Source: Acidobacteriota bacterium (GTDB lineage Bacteria; Acidobacteriota; Vicinamibacteria; Vicinamibacterales; JAKQTR01). Taken from it: a DNA stretch of 64,000 nucleotides. Below the pieces are notes generated by a model. That model searched no databases. It worked only from the letters and a program-made list of their open reading frames with translations, and was not told where the DNA came from. Below are positions 35,254 through 42,690 of this stretch, in pieces. Where the stretch lies: positions 62,001 through 126,000 of the forward strand of contig JAPKZO010000022.1 of assembly GCA_026393755.1 (NCBI GenBank), read 5' to 3'. The translations under genes and the position numbers were made by a program. Each line of letters begins with the position of its first letter. The first letter of the stretch is position 1.

Positions 35254-36935
35254 CGCCCGGTCTCGAGCGCGTCAATCCACACCGTTCCCTGGTCGCCCGG
35301 CCGGCTGTTGACCGTGTCGATCACGAACAGCAGCGCGTCGATCTCGCGTCGGTCGAACGGCGTCCGCGCGCCGGTTCCAGCCGCGCGCATGTCAGCCAGC
35401 GACACGGTGACCGTCCTCACCGCCGGCTCCGCGTACACCGATCGCACCCAGCGTCGATCGACCGCGCGGCCCTCGAGGCGGACCTGCACCGACACGCGCA
35501 GAGGGCGGCTCGCGCGGATCCTGAAGCGCAACTGGTCCGCGTCGTGCAGCACGGCGACCCCAGATGTCACCATGGCGACAAAGGGACTGGGCGCCGCCCC
35601 GTCGGCCAGATGAAACTGGAACTCCCGCTGCGCCCCAGCTCCGTCGCCCACCAAGGCGGCTGTTCCGGCGGATAACGGATCGTGTTCAATCTGCCAGTCG
35701 GCTGGCAACGGAAAAGAAACGAAGTCGACCTGGGCCGCTGAATCAATGCCTGATTCCTGCGGCGCTACACCGACGTAGATCGGGTTGCTCAGGAGCCAGG
35801 GCAGCGCGTCGGAGCCGGATGCGGCGGACAACCGCGCCTCAACCCTGAAGACGCCAGGCTGATCGGTGGCGAAGCGAATCTCCCCGCCCTGGCCTTCCTG
35901 GACGATCTTCCCGTTCTTCAACAGCACGAGAGCCCCGCCGGGCGGCATATTGGCCGACGCCCGCAGCATCACACCGCGGTCGAGCGGCAGCGCACCTCCC
36001 TGTCGCGTCGCCGCCGTGGCCGACCACGCCGTGAACTGCAGGTTGGCTGGTGCGGCTCGCCCCGACATCGTCGTGAAGACGCGTCCGTTCCTGAGCGCGT
36101 ACAGAATCGATCGCGCATCGATCGCCGCATCGCCGGTCGGCCCGGCGTCCACTTCCACGTTCAGGCAGAAGGCCCGGAACACGGCCTCGTAGGTCGGCAG
36201 CTTCAGGTAGAGGGCCTCCCCATAGGGGTCGCCTGTGTTGCGCAGACCGAGCCTGGCGTGAGCGTCGCTGGCCGCAAGCGCCACGACGCGTCGCCTCGCG
36301 GTCAGTTGATCCCAGCGATCCAGCGCGCGTTGGGGACGGATGAACCGAGACAGCAGCGTCTCGGCTGGTCGGACCGCATACTGGATGAGGATCGGAAAGA
36401 ACTGCCACGCCGAGATCTCGCGCAGTTGTGAATCGCCGTTCAGCCACTCGATGCCATCAAACGGCGCATCCCATTCGTTCCACCTGAGCGACTCTCGTCC
36501 CGAATCCGGATGCGCCGCGACGCCAAATCCGCCGAGCCTCGCCACGTCTTCGACCACATCGCGTCCCTCGCCGGCCAGTCGGTACGGTGGCGTCCCCAGT
36601 CCAATGGCGACGTAGTGACCATCGGTCGTGCTGATTTCCGTGGCGTCGATGCACAGTACGCGACCGTAATAGCGCGGCGGCGCCGGCGTCCTGAACGCGT
36701 CGCCGTGGTCGGTCACAATCACGAAGTTCAACCCGGCGCGGCCGGCGGCCGCGGCGATCTCTTCCATCGTGCCGGTGCCGTCCGAGGCCTTCGAGTGGAC
36801 GTGGTACGCGCCCGTCACCACCGGGCGGGCCGATGCCGACGCCGGCAATACGATGGCAGCCGGCGGGAGCGTCACCAGCGACCAAGCGGCCCACACGCCC
36901 AGTATCGCCAGAATGCCGATCGCGATACGCTTCAC
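35226..36935 (-). CDS. Membrane-anchored PHP-domain metallohydrolase (CehA/McbA-like)
   Basis: 569 residues from GTG 36935 (a second GTG at 36938), chosen because AAGGA lies eight bases upstream; the longer open frame overlaps xerD. One N-terminal helix (AIGILAILGVWAAWSLVTL) is followed by a PHP domain: GAYHVHSKASDGTGTMEE, FVIVTDHGDAF, CIDATEIST, GFGVAAHPDSG and ALAASDAHARLG supply metal ligands. The C-terminal third has no known catalytic motif and looks like beta-sandwich text (FRIRASRPLRVSVQVRLEG). Such proteins are phosphoesterases of unknown substrate, likely acting outside the inner membrane. Confidence 0.8.
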   Translation of the reverse strand: MKRIAIGILAILGVWAAWSLVTLPPAAIVLPASASARPVVTGAYHVHSKASDGTGTMEEIAAAAGRAGLNFVIVTDHGDAFRTPAPPRYYGRVLCIDATEISTTDGHYVAIGLGTPPYRLAGEGRDVVEDVARLGGFGVAAHPDSGRESLRWNEWDAPFDGIEWLNGDSQLREISAWQFFPILIQYAVRPAETLLSRFIRPQRALDRWDQLTARRRVVALAASDAHARLGLRNTGDPYGEALYLKLPTYEAVFRAFCLNVEVDAGPTGDAAIDARSILYALRNGRVFTTMSGRAAPANLQFTAWSATAATRQGGALPLDRGVMLRASANMPPGGALVLLKNGKIVQEGQGGEIRFATDQPGVFRVEARLSAASGSDALPWLLSNPIYVGVAPQESGIDSAAQVDFVSFPLPADWQIEHDPLSAGTAALVGDGAGAQREFQFHLADGAAPSPFVAMVTSGVAVLHDADQLRFRIRASRPLRVSVQVRLEGRAVDRRWVRSVYAEPAVRTVTVSLADMRAAGTGARTPFDRREIDALLFVIDTVNSRPGDQGTVWIDALETGRQVRTVSSR

Positions 36936-36955
36936 CACGAATGTCCTTCTCGCCC

Positions 36956-37939
36956 TCACCGGCGGGGATGAAACTGGTCGTAAATCGTGCGCAATCGTGT
37001 CTCGAGCACATGCGTGTAGATCTGGGTGGTCGACAGATCCGCGTGGCCCAGCATCATCTGAATCGCGCGCAGGTCGGCGCCGCGTTCCAGCAGATGCGTG
37101 GCGAACGAATGCCTGAGCACGTGCGGGCTCACGTGCGGGTGCAGTCCGGCCCGTCGCGCGTACCCCTTGAGAATCTTCCAGAATCCGACGCGGCTGAGCG
37201 GCCCGCCGCGCGCGTTGACGAACAGGCGCGGCGTCGACCGCTGCCGGAGCAGTCTGGGCCGTCCGTCCTGCTGGTAGCGGCTCACCCACCGCGCGGCTTC
37301 GTCGCCAATCGGCACAATCCGCTGCTTATCACCCTTGCCGGTACAGGTCAGGTAACCCGCCGACAGACGGATGTCCATCATCCGGAGACCCACGAGTTCG
37401 GACACACGCAGGCCGGTTGCGTAGAGCAGCTCGATCAGGGCCTTGTCCCTGAGCCCAGCCGGTTTCGCCGGATCGGGCAGCGCCAACAGACGCTCGACCT
37501 CCTCAGGGCTCAGGCACGTCGGCAGGGTCGGCCACGGCCGGGCGGCCCGAAGTTCGTCAGCGGGACTGGCCTCCAGGCGTCCCTCGCGCACGAGATACCG
37601 GTAGAATCCGCGGACGCTTGCGACCAGGCGCGCCGTCGACCGGGGCGACAGCTCGTTCGACACCAGGTGGCGAACGAAGCGCTCGAGGTCCTGCCGGGTC
37701 AGCGCGTGCAGATCACAGCCGCTTGCCACGGCGAACTCGCGGAGCCTCGCCAGGTCGCGGCCATAGTTCTCCACCGTGTTGTCTGCCAGGCGCCGTTCCA
37801 CGCGGAGGAAATCGAGATACTCGTCGAAGACCCGCGCGGCGCTGCGCGTCTGGTCCTCGGGCGGGCCAGGCTGTTTGACACCCTTCCGTGCCGGCGCTAG
37901 TATCGGCCGTTGGCGTTTGTGCGTCACGGGGTGTTTCAT
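36956..37939 (-). CDS. xerD: Site-specific tyrosine recombinase XerD
   Basis: 327 residues, about 25 longer than usual because of a basic N-terminal extension. The SAM-like core-binding domain (FDEYLDFLRVERRLADNTVENYGRDL) precedes the catalytic domain with Arg in LLYATGLRVSELVGLRMMDI, Lys in GKGDKQRIVPIG, HVLRHSFATHLLERG, LGHADLSTTQIYTHV (His and nucleophile Tyr). It resolves chromosome dimers at dif with XerC, which is not in the window. The start ATG (37937-37939) overlaps the divergent murQ ATG; a GTG at 37927 is an alternative. The murQ promoter lies within its first codons. Confidence 0.92.
   Translation of the reverse strand: MKHPVTHKRQRPILAPARKGVKQPGPPEDQTRSAARVFDEYLDFLRVERRLADNTVENYGRDLARLREFAVASGCDLHALTRQDLERFVRHLVSNELSPRSTARLVASVRGFYRYLVREGRLEASPADELRAARPWPTLPTCLSPEEVERLLALPDPAKPAGLRDKALIELLYATGLRVSELVGLRMMDIRLSAGYLTCTGKGDKQRIVPIGDEAARWVSRYQQDGRPRLLRQRSTPRLFVNARGGPLSRVGFWKILKGYARRAGLHPHVSPHVLRHSFATHLLERGADLRAIQMMLGHADLSTTQIYTHVLETRLRTIYDQFHPRR
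37875..37903 (+). promoter_or_regulatory. Sigma-70-type promoter for murQ, inside the xerD 5' end
   Basis: TTGACA at 37875-37880, a 17-base spacer and TAGTAT at 37898-37903. The predicted start near 37910 leaves a 28-base leader before the murQ ATG at 37938. It overlaps codons of divergent xerD. Confidence 0.7.
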
Positions 37940-38912
37940 GCCGGCTCAGTCCAAGTGGCAACAGCTGCCAACCGAGGCGATCAATCCCGCCAGCCTGGCG
38001 ATCGACAAGCTGGAACCTGCCGAAATTATCGACGTGATGCTCGGCGAAGACCGCAAGATGCTGGCGGCCGTCGCGCGCGAGCGTGAGCGGATTGCCCTCG
38101 CTGTCGACATTATCACTCAGGCGCTCGGCAAAGGGGGACGCCTCGTCTTTGTCGGCGCGGGCACCAGCGGCCGCCTGGGAGTCCTCGAGGCAGCGGAAAT
38201 GCCGATCACATTCGGCACTTCGCCGGACATGGTGCAGGCGGTGATGGCGGGCGGCAAGTCGGCGTTCTTCCGGCCTCGCGAAGGCGCCGACGACGAGTAC
38301 GAAGAGGGGGCTCGGACAGTCGCGAGACTGCGGCCGGGCCGGCGCGACGCCTTCGTCGGCGTTTCCGCGTCCGGGATGACGCCGTTCGTGCGGGGCGGGC
38401 TCGCGGCGGCGCGCAGGGCCGGCGCGCGGATCATTTTCGTCACCTGCGATCCGGCGACCGAACTGCAGACCTTCGTCGACATCACGATCGCGATGGGCGT
38501 CGGCCCGGAGGTCATTGCCGGATCAACCCGATTGAAGGCCGCCAGCGCCACCAAGCTCGTGCTGAACATGCTGTCGACCGCCGCGATGGTCCGCATCGGC
38601 AAGACGTACGGCAATCTGATGGTCGACGTCCAGTCGACGTCAGAGAAGCTGAAGGATCGGGCCAAGCGCATCGTCGGCATCGTGACGGGCCTTGATCGGA
38701 CAGGGGCCGAACAACTGCTCAAGCGCGCCCACTGGAACGCGAAGGCGGCTATCGTCATGCAGCGAACCGGGCTGTCGTACGTCAAGGCGCTGTCGCGGCT
38801 GCGCAAAGCCAAGGGACTGATGCGCGACGCGCTGGGTGAGGATATCGAAACCCGCCTCCGGAGCCTGCTCGACACGGGCGGCTCCTCCACCGGCTCCACC
38901 CCACGCCCTTGA
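37938..38912 (+). CDS. murQ: N-acetylmuramic acid 6-phosphate etherase
   Basis: 324 residues. It cleaves the lactyl ether of MurNAc-6-P to give GlcNAc-6-P and D-lactate in cell-wall recycling. The SIS domain has FVGAGTSGRLGVLEAAEMP, SASGMTPFVRGGLAAARRAG and the MurQ-specific GSTRLKAASATKLVLNMLST; TYGNLMVDVQSTSEKLKDRA follows. N-terminal residues QLPTEAINPAS are typical of the family. ATG 37938 follows a strong promoter. The usual MurNAc PTS permease (MurP) is absent, and the next gene encodes a serine hydrolase. Confidence 0.96.
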   Translation: MPAQSKWQQLPTEAINPASLAIDKLEPAEIIDVMLGEDRKMLAAVARERERIALAVDIITQALGKGGRLVFVGAGTSGRLGVLEAAEMPITFGTSPDMVQAVMAGGKSAFFRPREGADDEYEEGARTVARLRPGRRDAFVGVSASGMTPFVRGGLAAARRAGARIIFVTCDPATELQTFVDITIAMGVGPEVIAGSTRLKAASATKLVLNMLSTAAMVRIGKTYGNLMVDVQSTSEKLKDRAKRIVGIVTGLDRTGAEQLLKRAHWNAKAAIVMQRTGLSYVKALSRLRKAKGLMRDALGEDIETRLRSLLDTGGSSTGSTPRP

Positions 38913-39997
38913 CGTCCGCCCTCAGAGCGACTGCGCCGATTCGCCGGGTGATTGAAGCGGCCATCGCCGGACGCGTGTTCCCCGCCGCCGTCATCGAAGT
39001 CGGCACCGCCGACCAGTTGCTCTGGACCGATGCGCTTGGAACACTGACGTACGAGGCGCATGGCAGTCCCACCACTCTCGACACGCGATTCGATCTGGCC
39101 TCGCTCACCAAAGTCGTCGCGACGGCCACGATCGCGATGCGTCTGGTCGAACGCGGCATTGTCACGCTCGACTCTCCGGTTTGCCGGTGGATGAACCAAT
39201 GGCAGAACCCCGATCGGCGCACGGTGACCATCCGGGATCTGCTCGAACATCGTGCAGGCCTTCCGGCGTGGCGGCCGCTGTTCGAATCGTGCACGGGGCG
39301 GGACGCGTTCGTCACCGCACTCGATCAGTGCGCGCTGGAGTACGAGCCGCGCACGGCATCGGTCTACAGCGATCTCGGCTTCATCCTGCTCGGATGGGTC
39401 CTCGAAACGGCGGCTGGCGCGACGCTGGACCGACAATTGACGGGCATCCTCCAGGACGTCTTGGGGCCCTCTCATGCGATGGCGTTGACATATCGACCGC
39501 CGGCCGACTGGCTCGATCGACTCGCCCCGGCGCGGGCCGAGTCTGGTCGAGGCCGCCTCCTGGCCGGCGACGTCGACGACGATAATGCGTGGGCGCTGGG
39601 CGGCGTTGCGGGCCATGCCGGCCTGTTCGGGACCGCTGGCGCGCTCGGGCAATTCGCGCGTGCGGTGATGCGTTCCTTGAGAGGCGATCAGAACGGAACC
39701 GGGGCGTTGGCTCGTCAGGACACGATGCGGGCGTTTGTGACGCCCTCCTCTATCCCGGGCAGTTCTCGTGCCCTCGGCTGGGACACGATGCGTCCGACAT
39801 CGTCTTGCGGAAACCGGATGTCTCCCGATGCGTTTGGACACACAGGATTCACCGGCACCTCGCTTTGGATCGATCCTCGACTTGGCATCTATGTGGTCTT
39901 GCTCACGAATCGGGTGCATCCGTCGGCGGGTCCGGCCGACGCCATTCAAACCGTTCGGCGCGCCCTGCACGACGCTATCGTCGAGAGTCTCGTTTAG
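38909..39997 (+). CDS. Serine hydrolase, beta-lactamase / penicillin-binding class C family
   Basis: 362 residues from TTG 38909 overlapping the murQ stop by four bases; GTG 38948 is an alternative start. Catalytic motifs are SxxK in LASLTKVVATAT, Y-x-x in SVYSDLGFILLGW and H-T-G in GHTGFTGTSLWIDP. No signal peptide or membrane segment is seen, suggesting a cytoplasmic enzyme, perhaps acting on recycled muropeptides or as an esterase. In E. coli the murQ-murP operon is followed by yfeW, which encodes a protein of this class, so the linkage is meaningful. Confidence 0.86.
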   Translation: MTSALRATAPIRRVIEAAIAGRVFPAAVIEVGTADQLLWTDALGTLTYEAHGSPTTLDTRFDLASLTKVVATATIAMRLVERGIVTLDSPVCRWMNQWQNPDRRTVTIRDLLEHRAGLPAWRPLFESCTGRDAFVTALDQCALEYEPRTASVYSDLGFILLGWVLETAAGATLDRQLTGILQDVLGPSHAMALTYRPPADWLDRLAPARAESGRGRLLAGDVDDDNAWALGGVAGHAGLFGTAGALGQFARAVMRSLRGDQNGTGALARQDTMRAFVTPSSIPGSSRALGWDTMRPTSSCGNRMSPDAFGHTGFTGTSLWIDPRLGIYVVLLTNRVHPSAGPADAIQTVRRALHDAIVESLV

Positions 39998-40009
39998 CGG
40001 ACGGCGCGG

Positions 40010-40759
40010 TCATCGGCCCGGACCTCTACCGCTCCCCGGCTGGCGTCCGCCTCCTGAACCCTGGCCCGGGTACCCGAACGGTCCGCCGCGACCCTGCCCA
40101 GGCAGGCCTGATGGCCCACCGCGACCGCCGCTCCGGACACCTGGCTGATTCGCTCCGCCTCCACGCCCGGGCTGAAAGGCCGGCGGCATCCAGATGAACT
40201 GCCATTCGTTGTATTGCGAGCGCCCATCCAGGATCCTGAACGACTTCTCCGTGCTCTTGCTGGCCACGCCAATCACGCCGCCCCGTGGCCCCACGCCAGA
40301 TCGCTCGCCGATCGTGGTGGTGGGAAATCCACCCTGCCGGCTGCCAGCGCCAGTCGTTGCTCCTGCGCCGAATGCGCCGGAGCCGCTCCCCTGCCTGCCG
40401 CTGGTACTTGTTTGAGCTCCGCGCCCGCCAGACAAGGCCAGCGCTGATCCCTGGTACAGGACCTGAAACTCTCCGTCTTCGGTCATCGGGTCCTTGTACT
40501 TCTTGCGCAGAAACTTCTGTTCGACGAGCACGTCTATCGAGGGAGGGTAGGCGTTGGCGAAGCGGCGCTGGAAGAGTCCGATCGCCCTGGCATACTGCCG
40601 GCCCCGGAAGATGAGTTCCTCTTCCTTCTCGCGCTGCACGGCTGTGCGCCAGACAGGCATCGCCACGCTGATGGCAACACCCATCACGGCCAGCATCACC
40701 AGCAGCACGGCCATCGCGTACCCGCGCTGGCCGCCCGGTCGCGCAGCCGCGCCAGACAT
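40010..40759 (-). CDS. Pseudopilin-like protein with a glycine-rich tail
   Basis: 249 residues from ATG 40759 (GTG 40762 also open). A basic leader ending in RGYAMAVLLVMLAVMGVAI gives a class III signal-like helix, though the usual G-F-T-x-x-E is replaced by G-Y-A, without Glu5. The body (FRGRQYARAIGLFQRRFANA, SIDVLVEQKFLRKKYKDP) matches the GspG/PulG-type core. Gly/Ser/Arg-rich low-complexity stretches occupy about residues 110-160 and the last 50 residues. It is last in the secretion/pilus operon and overlaps the Ig-lipoprotein stop. It may be a minor tip pseudopilin. Confidence 0.75.
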   Translation of the reverse strand: MSGAAARPGGQRGYAMAVLLVMLAVMGVAISVAMPVWRTAVQREKEEELIFRGRQYARAIGLFQRRFANAYPPSIDVLVEQKFLRKKYKDPMTEDGEFQVLYQGSALALSGGRGAQTSTSGRQGSGSGAFGAGATTGAGSRQGGFPTTTIGERSGVGPRGGVIGVASKSTEKSFRILDGRSQYNEWQFIWMPPAFQPGRGGGANQPGVRSGGRGGPSGLPGQGRGGPFGYPGQGSGGGRQPGSGRGPGR

Positions 40760-41721
40760 CACCTCACCACGACGGCAGTCGAGGCGATGGTCGTTTCCCC
40801 GGCAGCATCGACGACAGTGAGACGTGCGACATACGTGCCCACCGATCCGTACACGTGGACGATGGACTGGGCCGATCCAGCCCCAAGCGATCCCTGCGAT
40901 GCGCCGTCTCCAAAGGCGATCGTCACCGAGGTGATCGCGGTACCATCCGCTCCCGGGAAGGCGGAGTACTGCAGCGTGGCGGTAAACCCAGACGCGGTGA
41001 CCGTCCCGAATGTCGCGATCGGCGGCGTCCTCAGCGTAATGATCACAGGGAACGACGTCAACGACCCGCTCGTGCCCCCCGCCACCAACGCGGTGACCGT
41101 GGAGTTCACCAGCGTCGTCAGTCGGCTCTGCGCCTGTCCATTACTATCAGTGCTCGCACTGCTCTGATCCAGGCTGCCGGCGTTGTGGCTGAACGTGACC
41201 GGGATCCCGGAGAGACGATTGCCGCTGGCGTCGCTCACCGTGGCGGTCAGCACGCTGGTACCGCCGGTCGACGGCAGCGAGATGGGACTGGCCGCCAGTT
41301 CGACGACGCCGGCGGCGGCCGCGCCAACGGTGACCTTGACGGTCGACGCGAGAGTCGCGCCACCCGACTTCGCGGTGATCTCCGAAATGCCAGACTCCGT
41401 CCCGGTCAGTAACTGCACGGTGGCCTGGCCGTTCTTCGTCGTCGTCTGCGCAGGGCTGAGCGTCCCGAGCGTGGCGAAGAAGTCCACGACGGTCCCATCG
41501 TGAACAGGCGTACCGCTGGACTCGTACACCAGCGCGGTCACATTCACCGACGTGCTGAGGCCCACCGTCGTGCGGCTCACCAGGAGCGTCAGCGTGCTGC
41601 TGCTCGGCGCCATGAGCGACGCTTTACTGCAGGACGCCGTGAGCACCAGCCCCAGAACCACTCCGCAGGCCCTCAGGCGTCGGCTGTTGCGCGTTGACGT
41701 TGCCCGAATCTGTCGTGTCAT
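40759..41721 (-). CDS. Lipoprotein with Big-type Ig and PKD-like domains
   Basis: 320 residues from ATG 41721; a longer open frame adds 17 residues without signal character. A basic N-terminus and helix end in the lipobox LTASCS. Two invasin/Big_1-like domains follow: TLLVSRTTVGLSTSVNVTAL with GQATVQLLTGTESG, and VVELAASPISLPSTGG with GIPVTFSHNAGSLDQ. The C-terminus is a PKD-like domain (YSAFPGADGTAITSVTIAFGDG, VHVYGSVGTYVARLTVVDAAG). It is embedded between pseudopilin genes, so it is probably a surface or periplasmic partner, or substrate, of the secretion/pilus machine. Confidence 0.82.
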   Translation of the reverse strand: MTRQIRATSTRNSRRLRACGVVLGLVLTASCSKASLMAPSSSTLTLLVSRTTVGLSTSVNVTALVYESSGTPVHDGTVVDFFATLGTLSPAQTTTKNGQATVQLLTGTESGISEITAKSGGATLASTVKVTVGAAAAGVVELAASPISLPSTGGTSVLTATVSDASGNRLSGIPVTFSHNAGSLDQSSASTDSNGQAQSRLTTLVNSTVTALVAGGTSGSLTSFPVIITLRTPPIATFGTVTASGFTATLQYSAFPGADGTAITSVTIAFGDGASQGSLGAGSAQSIVHVYGSVGTYVARLTVVDAAGETTIASTAVVVR

Positions 41722-41743
41722 ACCGCCTGCTCCCTGGGATCGG

Positions 41744-42196
41744 TCACCACTCCGCGTATCGGGTGCCGTCAAGCGCCGTCCGCTCGGAACCGCTCTTGAC
41801 GGTATAGATGCCCGGTTCGCTCGTCGGGTTGTTCGGGTCCGGTTCGGCCAGAACCGGCTGCCACGTCTCGGCCGTCCTGGTGAATGGGTCCTTTGGAATC
41901 TCTCGAAGGTACCCCTCGGTCACCAGCGCGTCGAGTGTCGGCGCGTACTGCTGCTTGTCGGCGTAGTACTGGTCCAGCGCATCGCGCATCCGGAACAAAT
42001 CCGTCGCCAGCACGCTCTCCTGTGCCCGCGTCACGCTGTTGCGATACTGCGCCATCGCCATACCGGCCAGGATGACGATAATCGAGAGCACGACGAGCAG
42101 CTCGATTATCGTGAATCCGGCGCGGCGCGAGGCGTCGCACACAGCCGACCGACGGGGGCGCCGAGAGTCAGTCCCAGTCACGATACTTGGTCCCAT
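41744..42196 (-). CDS. Type II secretion pseudopilin, GspG-like
   Basis: 150 residues from ATG 42196; GTG 42181 is possible. The prepilin leader ends in RRAG, followed by FTIIELLVVLSIIVILAGMA with Phe1 and Glu5 of class III signal sequences. The core RNSVTRAQESVLATDLFRM, LREIPKDPFT and TALDGTRYAEW at the C-terminus are typical of the major pseudopilin, where the C-terminal loop binds calcium. It overlaps the preceding pseudopilin gene by 29 bases and shares its closing LDGT-Y-W motif, so the two are tandem paralogues. Confidence 0.9.
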   Translation of the reverse strand: MGPSIVTGTDSRRPRRSAVCDASRRAGFTIIELLVVLSIIVILAGMAMAQYRNSVTRAQESVLATDLFRMRDALDQYYADKQQYAPTLDALVTEGYLREIPKDPFTRTAETWQPVLAEPDPNNPTSEPGIYTVKSGSERTALDGTRYAEW

Positions 42197-42674
42197 CGAG
42201 TCCCGTGCCAGTACTCGTCGTGTACACATCGAACACGTTTTGCCGGCCCCACGAGGTCGACGTCGGGCTGTCCTGGTACGAACGCTTTCCCCACTCGGTG
42301 CTGCGCGTCATGGGGTCGAATGGAATGCGCCTCAGGAACTTCAGCTTCCGGCCAGTGGCGTCGTTGACGGGGGTCACGCCCTCGACCAGCGTATCGAGAT
42401 CCTCGGGATACCCCTCGCTGCCCACCTTCACGTCAGTCCCGCCGATCAGGCCCTGATCGACGGCATCCTTGTACTTATCGATCGCCGTCCGCATCTCACG
42501 CAGGGCCCGGTGCAACTCGACTTCCTTCTGTCGTTGTATCGTCACTCGAGCCAGCGGCATCACCGCCGCCGACAGGATCAGCAGAATCGTCACGACGACG
42601 AGCAGTTCGACGAAGGTGAACCCTCCGCGAGCCCCGCCGGCTCTCCGACTCACCGTCGCGGCCCTCCTCGTCAT
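42168..42674 (-). CDS. Type II secretion pseudopilin, GspG-like
   Basis: 168 residues from ATG 42674; GTG 42686, five bases after the secretin stop, is the other candidate. The leader ends in ARGG, followed by FTFVELLVVVTILLILSAAV (Phe1, Glu5). REMRTAIDKYKDAVDQG, YPEDLDTLVEG, LRRIPFDPMT and the terminal GLDGTKYRDWD are GspG features. Prepilin peptidase, needed to cleave the leader, is not encoded here. It immediately follows the secretin gene. Confidence 0.9.
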   Translation of the reverse strand: MTRRAATVSRRAGGARGGFTFVELLVVVTILLILSAAVMPLARVTIQRQKEVELHRALREMRTAIDKYKDAVDQGLIGGTDVKVGSEGYPEDLDTLVEGVTPVNDATGRKLKFLRRIPFDPMTRSTEWGKRSYQDSPTSTSWGRQNVFDVYTTSTGTGLDGTKYRDWD

Positions 42675-42690
42675 CGTCAGTGCCACAGAG

